Source: Allopontixanthobacter confluentis (GTDB taxonomy: Bacteria > Pseudomonadota > Alphaproteobacteria > Sphingomonadales > Sphingomonadaceae). Taken from it: a DNA stretch of 64,000 bases. The translations under genes were made by a program, and so were the position numbers. This document shows, one piece after another, positions 1-8,717 of this stretch. Location of the stretch: assembly GCF_009827615.1 (NCBI RefSeq), contig NZ_WTYU01000001.1, positions 1,199,001 through 1,263,000 on the forward strand. The letters run 5' to 3'. The notes under the pieces were generated by a model, which saw nothing but the letters and a program-made list of their open reading frames with translations, was not told where the DNA came from and searched no databases. How positions within the stretch are numbered: the first letter of the stretch is position 1; each line of letters starts with the position of its first letter.

Positions 1-576
1 GGTCTTGGCATAGCCATAGGCATTTTCGCCTTTGACCAGCAGCGTGGCAGATTTGATGCCCGCCTGTTCGCCGCCATGATAATCGACGACTTCCACCTTG
101 TAGCCGCGTTTTTCAGCCCAGCGGGAATACATCCGCTGGAGCATTTCTGCCCAGTCCTGGCTCTCCGTACCGCCAGCGCCAGCGTGAATTTCGATATAGG
201 CGTCATTGGCATCAGCCTCGCCCGCCAGCAGGGCCTGCACCTTGTCAGCGTCAGCGCGCTTGGCCAGCTTGTCCAGACTGGCGAGGCCTTCGGCCACAAT
301 GTCAGCGTCGCCTTCAGCTTCGCCCATTTCGACAAATTCGATGGCGTCCGACATCTCAGAGGAAATTTCACGCACGGTTCCGATGGCAGCTTCCAGCCGG
401 CGGCGTTCCCGCATCACCGCTTCTGCTTCCTTGGGCGCATCCCACAACGTCGGGTCTTCGACCCGCGCATTCAGTTCGTCCAGACGCCGCAGCGCACGAT
501 CCCAGTCCAGCGACAGGCGCACCAGCGCCAGCGCAGCTTCGATCCGGTCAATATTGGCCTGCCCCTCGGCACGCAT
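1..576 (-). CDS. prfB: Peptide chain release factor 2 (partial, C-terminus beyond window)
   Basis: Release factor 2 recognises UGA/UAA stop codons and triggers peptide release on the ribosome. The first 192 codons are present, and the rest runs off the left edge. The protein begins MRAEGQANIDRIEAAL and contains EIHAGAGGTESQDWAEM and the WAEKRGYKVEVVDY stretch typical of RF2 before its GGQ domain, which is not in view. I chose the ATG at 576 because a GGAG lies 9 nt upstream; an ATG 6 nt earlier is too close to it. The frame is open throughout: where E. coli prfB has its in-frame UGA frameshift site, this gene reads CTG GAC (Leu-Asp), so programmed frameshift autoregulation appears absent. It lies downstream of mrcA on the same strand. 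Confidence 0.93.
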   Translation of the reverse strand, partial: MRAEGQANIDRIEAALALVRLSLDWDRALRRLDELNARVEDPTLWDAPKEAEAVMRERRRLEAAIGTVREISSEMSDAIEFVEMGEAEGDADIVAEGLASLDKLAKRADADKVQALLAGEADANDAYIEIHAGAGGTESQDWAEMLQRMYSRWAEKRGYKVEVVDYHGGEQAGIKSATLLVKGENAYGYAKT

Positions 577-680
577 AATCATTTTCTCCGCGAATTTGCG
601 GCCCGCTTAACGGACGTGTTTCGAATGTAAAGCATCGCGCAGCATGTCGCCATGGCCGAACAGGTGCGCGATGCAGCCAA

Positions 681-3197
681 TCAGTAAAGGCCGCCCTGCT
701 CTTCGACAAAGTCTGCCTGCTTTTCCGGACTGCTGGCAGATCGCTTCGCATTGGTCTGTGCGCGGGTGCCGCGCCTGATCAGGTCGAGGATCTGCTTGCG
801 GCGCGTCTCGATCTCGTCCTGACGCGTGGCCCGCGGTGGTTCGGAATCGGGTTTGAATGCCTCCCATATCACCGACGCCTTGGGATCATCGCTCGGCGCG
901 CCGGCAAATACGCGCTTGCCGGACACGCGGTCGATCCGCACCATCCGCACACCGGCCGGTGCCGCAAATGGCTCGTCACTCCAGCGCTTCTTGGTGTCGG
1001 TGACAAAGCGTTTGAATATTGGCGCAGCAGTGTTTCCGCCCTGCACATAGCCGCCCATATTGCGCGGCTGGTCGAAGCCCAGATAGGTCCCCGCCACAAT
1101 TTCAGGTGTGCCCCCGACAAACCACGCATTGGTCGGGCCGCTGGTGGTGCCGGTTTTGCCGAACAGCGGCAGATCAAGATCGCGCAGCCTGACGGCTGTT
1201 CCGCGCGTAACCACACCTTGCAGCATATGCACTGTCTGGAAGGCCGTGCGCGGGTCGAGCACCTGCTTGCCGCCCGGCGCCAGACGCGGCATTGCCTGCC
1301 CGTCCCATTCCGCCATGTTGCAATTGCCGCATTTGCGCTTGTCGGCCCGCCAGATCACCTTGCCGCGCCGGTCCTGCACATAATCAATCAGCGTGGGCGC
1401 AAATTGCCGGCCCTGATTGGCCAGAGAGGCATAGGCATTGACCATCTTCAACACAGTGGTGTCGCCTGCACCCAAGGCGAATGCGGGATAGGCTTCATAT
1501 TTGCCAATGCCCACCCGGTCGATGGTCTTGACGACATTGGGCATGCCTGCTTCCATCGCGATGTGGATGGTCATCAGGTTACGGGATTGTTCCAGCCCCC
1601 ACCGCATAGTGTGGACACCGCCGCCGCCGCCACCAAAATTGCGGAAGCATTTTTCGCCCAGGGCAGCGCCCTGATAGAAGCAATAGGTCTGGTCCGGCAC
1701 CTCGGTAGCGGGCGTCATGCCGTGGTCGAGCCCGGTGGCATAGACAAACGGCTTGATGGTGGAGCCGGGCTGGCGTTCAGCCTGCGTCGCACGGTTGAAT
1801 GAGCCAAGCCGGCTGTCAAAACCGCCCTGCATGGCCAGCACGCGGCCGGTTTGCGGGTCTTCGGCGACAAAGCCGCCCGATACTTCGGGAATGGTGCGGA
1901 CATTGTAGGAATTTCCGCTGGGGGATGCGGCCACCACATCACCAACTTTCAGCGCATTGGGCACGCCGCCCAGCGGGGCTTCTGTTCCATCGCCAAAGGC
2001 AATGCGCGCGGATGATCCATTGCGCGATGTGACCACGCCAACGCGCCAGTCCTTGTAATTGATATCAAGATAGGAACTGGCGAGCTGCCCCGTCAGGCTG
2101 CCGTCGGATTCCTTCAATATCGCAATCGGCCCTGTCCACCCGCGATTGCCATGATAGGCCAGCATTCCGGCGCGCAGCGCATCGCGCGCAGCCACTTGCA
2201 ATTCAGGATCAAGCGAAGTGCGCACCCACAAGCCGCCAGCATAGACACTGTTCTTGGATTTTTCCGCCGTTTCGCCGAACTGGCCGATCAACTGGCGTCT
2301 GACTTCTTCCAGGAAATATCCCGCATCCACTGTCCGCGTGTCGGAACGCTGCCTGACAATGCCAAGGGGCTTGGCCCGCGCCGCGGCCGCTTCTGCTGCG
2401 GTGACAAAGCCATTGGCAGCCATTTGCCCAAGCACGAAATTGCGCCGTTCCAGAGCCACGCCGTAATTCTTTTCGCGGCTATAGGTTTCCGGCGCCTTGG
2501 GAAGGATCGCAAGATAGGCTGCCTCATGCAGTTCAAGGTCGCCCACGTCCTTGTCGAAATAGGCGCGGGATGCTGCCTGCACGCCAAAACTGCGGCGCCC
2601 CAGCGGGATTTCATTGAGATACAGCTCAAGGATCTGCTGCTTGGTCAGCACGCCTTCGATGCGGCTGGCCAGGATCATTTCCTTGAGCTTGCGAGTGACG
2701 GAATATTCGTCGCCCACGAGAATGTTTTTCGCCACCTGCTGGGTGATGGTGGACCCGCCCTTGGCGCGCTGCCCGCTGCCAAGTTTGGACACATAATCGA
2801 CCACCGCGCCAGCAAGGCCGGTAAAATCAACCCCGCCATGGGTGAAAAAAGTTTTGTCTTCGGCGGCCAGATAGGCTTCGATCAATTTCTGCGGAAAATC
2901 CGAATATTGCAGCTGCACGCGGCGTTCACGGGCATAGGAATGGACAATCTCGCCATCAATGCCGCGCACCACGGTGGGCAAAGGCGGTTCATAATCCAGC
3001 AGCGATTCGGCGTCGGGCAAGTCCCGCGCCAGCGCAATCCATGCCAGCACGAACAGCGCCAGCATGGACGCAAGGCCGATGGCAGCCCAGCGAAACCGCT
3101 TGTTATTGCGCCAGCCATTGGTGAACCAGGCGATGGCACCCTGCGTATCGCGGCGAATCCGATAACGGAAATATTCGGAAGTGGATTGTTCGGCCAT
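681..3197 (-). CDS. mrcA: Penicillin-binding protein 1A, bifunctional transglycosylase/transpeptidase
   Basis: Class A PBP that polymerises lipid II into glycan strands and crosslinks the peptides in the periplasm. A cytoplasmic N-terminus is followed by one membrane anchor (about 37-57). The glycosyltransferase domain carries catalytic Glu113 in EDKTFFTHGGVD and the GSTITQQ motif (148-154). A PCB_OB-like insert spans about 340-440. The transpeptidase has the STIK box (Ser479, Lys482), SRN (538-540) and KTGT (681-684). At 838 aa it has full family length. It follows the amidase gene in the same direction after 123 bp and precedes prfB, so amidase and mrcA may form a cell-wall operon. All catalytic motifs are intact. 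Confidence 0.95.
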   Translation of the reverse strand: MAEQSTSEYFRYRIRRDTQGAIAWFTNGWRNNKRFRWAAIGLASMLALFVLAWIALARDLPDAESLLDYEPPLPTVVRGIDGEIVHSYARERRVQLQYSDFPQKLIEAYLAAEDKTFFTHGGVDFTGLAGAVVDYVSKLGSGQRAKGGSTITQQVAKNILVGDEYSVTRKLKEMILASRIEGVLTKQQILELYLNEIPLGRRSFGVQAASRAYFDKDVGDLELHEAAYLAILPKAPETYSREKNYGVALERRNFVLGQMAANGFVTAAEAAAARAKPLGIVRQRSDTRTVDAGYFLEEVRRQLIGQFGETAEKSKNSVYAGGLWVRTSLDPELQVAARDALRAGMLAYHGNRGWTGPIAILKESDGSLTGQLASSYLDINYKDWRVGVVTSRNGSSARIAFGDGTEAPLGGVPNALKVGDVVAASPSGNSYNVRTIPEVSGGFVAEDPQTGRVLAMQGGFDSRLGSFNRATQAERQPGSTIKPFVYATGLDHGMTPATEVPDQTYCFYQGAALGEKCFRNFGGGGGGVHTMRWGLEQSRNLMTIHIAMEAGMPNVVKTIDRVGIGKYEAYPAFALGAGDTTVLKMVNAYASLANQGRQFAPTLIDYVQDRRGKVIWRADKRKCGNCNMAEWDGQAMPRLAPGGKQVLDPRTAFQTVHMLQGVVTRGTAVRLRDLDLPLFGKTGTTSGPTNAWFVGGTPEIVAGTYLGFDQPRNMGGYVQGGNTAAPIFKRFVTDTKKRWSDEPFAAPAGVRMVRIDRVSGKRVFAGAPSDDPKASVIWEAFKPDSEPPRATRQDEIETRRKQILDLIRRGTRAQTNAKRSASSPEKQADFVEEQGGLY

Positions 3198-3320
3198 AAT
3201 TGGTCGAAGCCTCTAGCACGGGGGTTTCGTCAGATGCCAGCGCCATTCAACACTGTGTCAGCCACGGTGGGTCAGATGGGGTGAGCGTGCTGGCGCGGAA
3301 ATAAGGGTTCGGCACATGGC

Positions 3321-4202
3321 CTAATTATCTGCCTGTCGGGCGAAATAAATCCGCACAGCGCGGGCCATTGTCTGGGCAAATTCCTGCTGGCCGGCAGGGG
3401 ATGCCAGACGGGCGGCATCGTCAGGGTTGGTGATATATCCCGATTCGAACAGGATTGACGGGACATCCGGCGCCTTGAGCACCACCAGTGACGCCGAACG
3501 GCGCGGCTGCGGGTGAAAAACCAGCCTGCCTGTGCCTTCGCGCACAATCAGCCGCGCAAATTCCGCCGCATCTTCGATCACGCGCCGCTGGGACAATTCC
3601 ACCAGAATGGCATTCACATCGGCATTGCGGTCATCAAGCACCACGCCGTTGATGGCATCGGCACTGTTTTCGCGCGCCGCAAACCGCGCCGCAGCGCCGC
3701 TCGACGCTTTTTGCGACAGGGTGTAGATACTGGCACCGCTGGCCCCGTTTCCATCATCCGCAGGGTCACCGGCAGAATCGCCGTGAATGGACAGGAACAG
3801 GTCTGCATCCAGACGCCGGGCAATCTCGAACCTTTCGCCTAGTACCAGAAACCGGTCATCCTCCCGCGTCAGCGCAACGCGGATACCACCTTCTTCCACC
3901 AGCTGGTCACGCAGGGCTTTGGCCAGATCAAGAACCAGCCCTTTTTCCTTGAACCCGACACCGCTGGCACCGGGGTCCCTGCCGCCATGCCCCGGGTCAA
4001 TCACCAGCAAGGGCCGGCTTTTGTCCTGCGGGCCGTAGATTTTCGGCAGGCCGACCGGCTCGCCGCCTTCTGGCAAAATCAGGCGCAGGACATAATCCCT
4101 GCCCAGATACGGAACAGGCACAGTCAGCCCAAAACCCAGCACCCCGGCGACAATCGCCAGGGGCACCAGAAAAATCAGCCAGAGTTGAGCGCGCAGTGAC
4201 AT
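3321..4202 (-). CDS. N-acetylmuramoyl-L-alanine amidase (Amidase_3)
   Basis: Zinc-dependent amidase that cleaves the lactyl-peptide bond between MurNAc and the stem peptide, usually during septum splitting. The N-terminus is a membrane segment or uncleaved signal (about 8-28). The Amidase_3 domain then carries the Zn/catalytic set His72 (VIDPGHGG), Glu86 (FKEKGL), His140 (LSIHGD) and Glu253 (LFESGYITNP). At 293 aa it is a short AmiC-like form without an AMIN domain, so septal targeting must depend on other means. It is divergent from rne across a 450-bp gap and upstream of mrcA. Confidence 0.92.
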   Translation of the reverse strand: MSLRAQLWLIFLVPLAIVAGVLGFGLTVPVPYLGRDYVLRLILPEGGEPVGLPKIYGPQDKSRPLLVIDPGHGGRDPGASGVGFKEKGLVLDLAKALRDQLVEEGGIRVALTREDDRFLVLGERFEIARRLDADLFLSIHGDSAGDPADDGNGASGASIYTLSQKASSGAAARFAARENSADAINGVVLDDRNADVNAILVELSQRRVIEDAAEFARLIVREGTGRLVFHPQPRRSASLVVLKAPDVPSILFESGYITNPDDAARLASPAGQQEFAQTMARAVRIYFARQADN

Positions 4203-4652
4203 TGCGCGCCATCGTTACGATGTTGCGGGGGTGATGCGCAATATGGTTGCTCAACGAAACGCACAGTGCTAGCTGCCTTGCACCGGTAAACCGTTCTTTC
4301 AAACCGGGGCTGTGCGACTTGCGCTTCACCTGATGAAAGGACAGCCGGAACCGGCTGCGGGCGTCATGCCCGTCGCATTTACAGGTTGATGCATAGATGA
4401 GAAGCCTCCCCGCCACCCCTACGATACAGCCGCTGCGCTGCGTCGGGGTATGGGCCGGTCAGGCAGCGCTAACAAAGCGCATTCCCGACATTGCAGACAC
4501 ATCACCCCGGTCCGACGCGAAATTGCGTGCGGGCCGTTTTCATATTGCCGCACGTCCTCATGGGCCGGGCGGTTTTCACATAATGGCGCGCAACTCACTG
4601 GCTGGCATGGTTTCAGACCATGGTCCGCCCGGTTGCGCCTGGAGACACTATA
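4203..4652. other. Divergent amidase/rne intergenic region (long rne leader)
   Basis: A 450-bp non-coding stretch separates the amidase start from the rne start and must hold promoters for both. No recognisable protein is encoded in either direction. The rne-proximal end has a perfect 6-bp hairpin (4606-4622) and then GGAG at 4641-4644. A smaller GGGC/GCCC inverted repeat lies near 4355-4370. RNase E mRNAs in enterobacteria are autoregulated through a long structured leader. By analogy this leader may be a feedback target, but nothing here matches a known element by eye. Confidence 0.5.
4606..4622 (+). promoter_or_regulatory. Hairpin just upstream of the rne ribosome binding site
   Basis: CATGGT (4606-4611) and ACCATG (4617-4622) form a perfect 6-bp stem around the loop TTCAG. 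It ends 18 nt before the GGAG that serves the rne start. There is no T-run, so it is not a terminator. A role in RNase E cleavage or translation control of its own message is inference only. Confidence 0.4.
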
Positions 4653-7595
4653 ATGGCAACGCGCATGCTAATCGATGCGCGCCACTCGGAAGAAACCCGG
4701 GTGGCGGTCCTCAAGGGAAACCGGATTGAGGAATTCGACTTTGAATCTGCTGAACACAAGCAGATCAAAGGTAATATCTATCTCGCCAAGGTAACCCGTG
4801 TGGAACCTTCGCTGCAGGCGGCATTCGTCGACTTCGGCGGAAACCGCCACGGCTTCCTCGCCTTCAGCGAAATTCACCCTGACTATTACCAGATCCCGAA
4901 AGAGGATCGTGAGGCGCTGCTGGCCGAAGAAGCCGAGGCTGCCGAGGAAGAAGCCGCCCTGCGCGCTGCCGAAGAAGATGAAGGCAATCTTCCCGGCGAC
5001 GAATATGACGCGGAAGACGAATCCTCCGAAGCACTGGTCGAAGACCTTGCCGAAGACGGCCTCGAAGAAATCGACACATCTGAAAAAGACAAGGTGTCCA
5101 CCATCGAAGAAGGCCATCTGGATGGCGACGATGATGATGACGATGATGACAGCGACGATGACGACGGCTCTGACAGCGACGAGAATGGCAATTCACGCGG
5201 CGGCCGTGGCCGTGCGCGCCGGACCAAGGGCCGTGGCCGCGGCGGCAACAAGAGCCGTGCCAAGGCCGTGGATGAAGCCCGTGCCAAGCGCATGGCGCTG
5301 CGCCGCCGTTACAAGATCCAGGACGTAATCCAGCGCCGCCAGGTGCTGCTGGTTCAGGTGGTCAAGGAAGAACGCGGCAACAAGGGCGCGGCACTTACCA
5401 CCTATCTCAGCCTTGCCGGCCGTTACACCGTGCTGATGCCCAACAGCAGCCACGGCGGCGGCATTTCGCGCAAGATTTCCAGCGCGCAGGATCGCAAGCG
5501 TTTGAAGCAGGTGGTTTCAGACCTCAGCCTGCCACGCAACATGGGCCTGATCGTCCGAACTGCCGGCCTGTCGCGCACCAAGACCGAAATCAAGCGTGAC
5601 TTTGATTACCTCGCCCGCCTGTGGGACGAAATTCGCGACCGCACATTGGGGTCAAGCGCCCCTGCCCTGATCCATTCGGACAGTGACCTGATCAAGCGCG
5701 CCATCCGCGACATCTACAACCGCGAAATCGAAGAGGTCGTGGTCGAAGGTGAAGGCGGGTACAAGGCTGCCAAGGAATTCATGAAGCTGCTGATGCCCAG
5801 CCATGCACGCCGGGTAAAAGCCTATTCCGACCCTGTGCCGCTGTTCCAGCGCTTTGGCGCGGAAGACCAGCTGCGGGCCATGTATGATCCGGTGGTGCAG
5901 CTGAAATCTGGCGGATATCTGGTTATCAACCCGACCGAAGCGCTGGTGTCGATCGACATCAACTCCGGCCGTTCCACCAAGGAACACGGGATTGAAGCGA
6001 CCGCGACTGCCACCAACCTTGAGGCTGCCCGCGAAATTGCCCGCCAGTTGCGCCTGCGCGACATGGCCGGTCTGGTCGTGATCGACTTTATCGACATGGA
6101 ATATAATTCCAACGTCCGTAAGGTTGAAAAGGCGATGAAGGACGCGCTCAAGAACGACCGTGCCCGCATCCAGGTGGGCCGCATTTCCGGTTTCGGCCTG
6201 ATGGAAATGAGCCGCCAGCGCCTGCGTACCGGCGTATTGGAAGCCACCACGCGCGATTGTCCGCATTGTGATGGCACCGGCCTTGTCCGCACCGCGTCCA
6301 GCGCCGGTCTTTCTGCCCTGCGCCTGATCGAGGATGAAGCAGCCAAGGGCCGCGGCACCATCATCACCCTGTCTGCCAGCACCGAAGCTGCGGTCTATAT
6401 GCTCAACACCAAACGCGCCGATCTGACCGAGATCGAGGACCGTTACGGTGTGACGGTGCAAGTCGTGCCGGAAGGCGAGGACGAAGGCGCCAAGATGGCG
6501 GTCAGCAGTTCTGGCCCGCGCCCCACCGAAGCTCCCAAATTCGCGCCTATCGTGATCGATGAAGATGATGACAGTGACATCATCGAAGAGGATGACGCGG
6601 AAGAAGAAGACAACAACGATGGCGACGATCGGAATGATCGTGGAAATCGCGGTGATCTGGGCCGAAATCAGGGCCGTGATGCGGGCCGAGATCAGACGGA
6701 CAGCGACGATGAAGATGGCGAAAACAAGCGCCGTCGCCGCCGCCGTGGTGGCCGAGGCCGCAAGCGTCCATCAGACGATCAGGATGCTGCACAGACCGGT
6801 TCGGTTGACGAAGACAGCCAGATCGAAAATGCTGCATCTTCGCCTGCCCAGACAACAGAGCATGACGATGATGGCGAGGAACGCCCGAAGAAACGCCGCC
6901 GCCGTGGTGGACGCCGCCGTCGTGGCCGTGGCCGCGGTGAGGGTGAAAATGGCGCTGAAAATGGCGGCGAAAATAGCGGCGAAAATAATGGCGAAGAAGG
7001 GTCTGAAAACACCCGGACCGACCGCGATTTCACGCCGCAGGATGCCGCCAATCTTGGCGCCATTGCCGATCAGGTGAAGGACGACATGGCGGTCGTTTCC
7101 GGTCCTGATGGCGCTCCTGAAACCGCAGAAGTTGCGGCAGCAGAAACCGCCAAGCCCAAGCGCCGTTCGCGCAGCAGAAAAGTTGTCGAAGAGGAAGCAG
7201 CGCCTGCTGACGAAGCTGACGCAATCGCTGCTGAAAAGCCCAAGCGCGCAGCCCGCAGCCGCAAGAAAGTGGCCGAGTCTGCAAATGAAGCGGAAACGGC
7301 AGCAGGGCAGGATGCGCCGGTTGCTGAAAAGCCAAAGCGTGCCAGCCGCAAAAAGCCTGCGGCTGCTGCCCCGGCTGATGCCGCATCCACAGCGGATGTA
7401 GCGCCAGAGGCTGCTGCACCACAGGCTGAGCCAAAGCCGGCGCGCAAGCGGGCTGCTCCGAAAACCGCTCCTAAAACTGCTGCCAAAGCGGCCGAAAAGG
7501 CTGACACCGCCCAGCAAACGGTCGAGGAAAGTGCTCCTGCCGAGCAGGCCGACACACCGCGCCGCGGCGGCTGGTGGCAACGCACTTTCGGCTAA
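4653..7595 (+). CDS. rne: Ribonuclease E
   Basis: Endoribonuclease that initiates mRNA decay, matures rRNA/tRNA and scaffolds the degradosome. The start ATG at 4653 has GGAG 8 nt upstream and gives the typical MATRMLIDARH N-terminus (980 aa). The S1 domain (about 35-260) is split by a charged insert (about 88-215) with a run of Asp residues and then an Arg/Gly stretch. Catalytic Asp435 and Asp478 sit in SIDIN and VVIDF, and the zinc-link CPHC is 536-539. The C-terminal half is disordered, with Arg-rich blocks, Asn/Gly/Glu repeats and Ala/Lys-rich repeats. It ends in RRGGWWQRTFG, matching the GWW motif that binds PNPase in Caulobacter. A terminator follows directly. Confidence 0.97.
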   Translation: MATRMLIDARHSEETRVAVLKGNRIEEFDFESAEHKQIKGNIYLAKVTRVEPSLQAAFVDFGGNRHGFLAFSEIHPDYYQIPKEDREALLAEEAEAAEEEAALRAAEEDEGNLPGDEYDAEDESSEALVEDLAEDGLEEIDTSEKDKVSTIEEGHLDGDDDDDDDDSDDDDGSDSDENGNSRGGRGRARRTKGRGRGGNKSRAKAVDEARAKRMALRRRYKIQDVIQRRQVLLVQVVKEERGNKGAALTTYLSLAGRYTVLMPNSSHGGGISRKISSAQDRKRLKQVVSDLSLPRNMGLIVRTAGLSRTKTEIKRDFDYLARLWDEIRDRTLGSSAPALIHSDSDLIKRAIRDIYNREIEEVVVEGEGGYKAAKEFMKLLMPSHARRVKAYSDPVPLFQRFGAEDQLRAMYDPVVQLKSGGYLVINPTEALVSIDINSGRSTKEHGIEATATATNLEAAREIARQLRLRDMAGLVVIDFIDMEYNSNVRKVEKAMKDALKNDRARIQVGRISGFGLMEMSRQRLRTGVLEATTRDCPHCDGTGLVRTASSAGLSALRLIEDEAAKGRGTIITLSASTEAAVYMLNTKRADLTEIEDRYGVTVQVVPEGEDEGAKMAVSSSGPRPTEAPKFAPIVIDEDDDSDIIEEDDAEEEDNNDGDDRNDRGNRGDLGRNQGRDAGRDQTDSDDEDGENKRRRRRRGGRGRKRPSDDQDAAQTGSVDEDSQIENAASSPAQTTEHDDDGEERPKKRRRRGGRRRRGRGRGEGENGAENGGENSGENNGEEGSENTRTDRDFTPQDAANLGAIADQVKDDMAVVSGPDGAPETAEVAAAETAKPKRRSRSRKVVEEEAAPADEADAIAAEKPKRAARSRKKVAESANEAETAAGQDAPVAEKPKRASRKKPAAAAPADAASTADVAPEAAAPQAEPKPARKRAAPKTAPKTAAKAAEKADTAQQTVEESAPAEQADTPRRGGWWQRTFG

Positions 7596-7609
7596 GACAG
7601 TCAAACAAT

Positions 7610-7648
7610 AAAAAGGCCCCCTTTCCTGCCGGAACGGGGGCCTTTTTT
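7610..7648 (+). terminator. Rho-independent terminator of rne
   Basis: AAAAGGCCCCC (7611-7621) pairs with GGGGGCCTTTT (7636-7646) around a 14-nt loop, followed by T residues. It begins 15 nt after the rne stop codon. The A-tract before and T-tract after make it potentially active on both strands. Confidence 0.92.
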
Positions 7649-7666
7649 ATGTGCTGTGCTGAACCG

Positions 7667-7800
7667 CTAGAAATAGGCGGCCTCCCTAAAACGCTGCAAT
7701 ATCCACCATATGTTTCCTGACGGGTCATCACACCACCCTGCCGGTCACCATAGGGCATATCGGCAATGTCCATGATTTTGCCCGTCATGGCGCCGACGCT
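7667..7800 (-). pseudogene. Decayed VOC/glyoxalase-family C-terminal remnant (frameshifted)
   Basis: On the minus strand one frame reads KIMDIADMPYGDRQGGV (from about 7779 to 7729). The next frame continues from 7729 as DDPSGNIWWILQRFREAAYF and stops at TAG 7667-7669. Joined by a 1-nt shift, they reproduce the usual end of a vicinal-oxygen-chelate protein, where DMPYGDRQGGV is followed by a DPxGNxWW segment. In the first frame a TGA lies just upstream of SVGAMTG, and I see no convincing N-terminal half in 7801-7919. I read this as the tail of a lost gene. The remaining 7801-7919 shows nothing else. Confidence 0.6.
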
Positions 7801-7919
7801 TCACATGGCAATTCGCGATCCGCCCATCAGGTGCCTGATCTTCGCTTTCCTCCACAAGGATGCTAGGGCGTAACAAACGATAAGCCGTACAGAACAAGCA
7901 ACACTCCAGTCCTTGCGTG

Positions 7920-8552
7920 TCACCCGTTTTTTACCGCTGATCCCCACTCCATCCAGCCTGCCCAGCGCGGTGTCTTGGGCGTGTATTGCGCGCCCATGGG
8001 TTGCACCGCAAACCCTGCATCCGTCACCGCACTGGTAATCGGGCGGGTAAGATGGCAGCCACCTGCAACAGGTTTCCAGAACGGTTCGATCCGGTCCTGC
8101 CATTTGGCGACATCGGCATCTGGCGCGCGGCCATGTTCGAGAAACAGCAATGTCCCGCCGGGCCGCAATATGCGACGCATTTCCTGCAGCACTTGTTGGG
8201 GCGATTGCACCGAACACAACGTGTAAGTGCAGACTACTGTGTCGAAACTCTCGCTTTCAAACGGAATATCTTCGCCGATGCCGCCGCGAATGTCGGCTTT
8301 CCAGCCCTTTTTCTCCGCCTCGCCGCGCGCATATTCCAGCAGTTTTTCCCCCGGGTCGATCCCGGCATAGCTGGTGATGGCATCAGCGCGGTAGAATTGC
8401 TGGTTGATGCCGCCGCCGCAGCCCAGTTCAAACACATCCCCTTGCGCCTTGGGAATCAATTGGGAGCGCAGTTTCATGATCTGCGGCGCGCCGCACGCCA
8501 CCTTGATAATGCGCGGCACACCATGCTTGTCCCACCACTTTGCCAAACCCAT
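7920..8552 (-). CDS. Class I SAM-dependent methyltransferase
   Basis: Probable methyltransferase with the Rossmann motif I VFELGCGGGINQQFY near residues 41-55, an acidic residue after beta-2 (GIDPGEKLL) and the post-core stretch LRPGGTLLFLEHG. These resemble small UbiE/Methyltransf_11-type enzymes, and the substrate is unknown. I used the ATG at 8552 (210 aa), because GAGGGGG lies 5 nt upstream; an in-frame ATG at 8615 lacks a good binding site. It stands alone between a VOC remnant and the PLP enzyme on the same strand. The DUF-like N-terminus (WWDKHGVPRI) is shared with uncharacterised alphaproteobacterial proteins as far as I recall. Confidence 0.82.
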   Translation of the reverse strand: MGLAKWWDKHGVPRIIKVACGAPQIMKLRSQLIPKAQGDVFELGCGGGINQQFYRADAITSYAGIDPGEKLLEYARGEAEKKGWKADIRGGIGEDIPFESESFDTVVCTYTLCSVQSPQQVLQEMRRILRPGGTLLFLEHGRAPDADVAKWQDRIEPFWKPVAGGCHLTRPITSAVTDAGFAVQPMGAQYTPKTPRWAGWMEWGSAVKNG

Positions 8553-8717
8553 GACTGCCCCCTCACCTTGCCGACCACGCGGGGCATCATGCGCTGCAAC
8601 AGGGGGAAAATCCATGGCCGAAATATACCGAACGCCCTGATCATAGGTACACCGGCCTGCGAAATTAGATGCCAGCCAACTATGCCAGGTGTCAGATGGC
8701 TGGATCAGATGGCAGGC

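Noticed and set aside
2151-3284. 377-aa plus-strand frame across mrcA
   Set aside because: It is antisense to a gene with every expected PBP1A motif and has biased composition (His, Arg, Gly) typical of an antisense frame.
4668-5450. Long antisense ORFs over the RNase E gene (for example 149, 135, 110 and 86 aa)
   Set aside because: They are shadows of the high-GC, repetitive Asp/Glu/Arg codons of rne, and have no family-like motifs or ribosome binding sites.
7801-8217. 138-aa minus-strand frame overlapping the methyltransferase
   Set aside because: It overlaps a clear methyltransferase gene in another frame and shows no motifs of its own.
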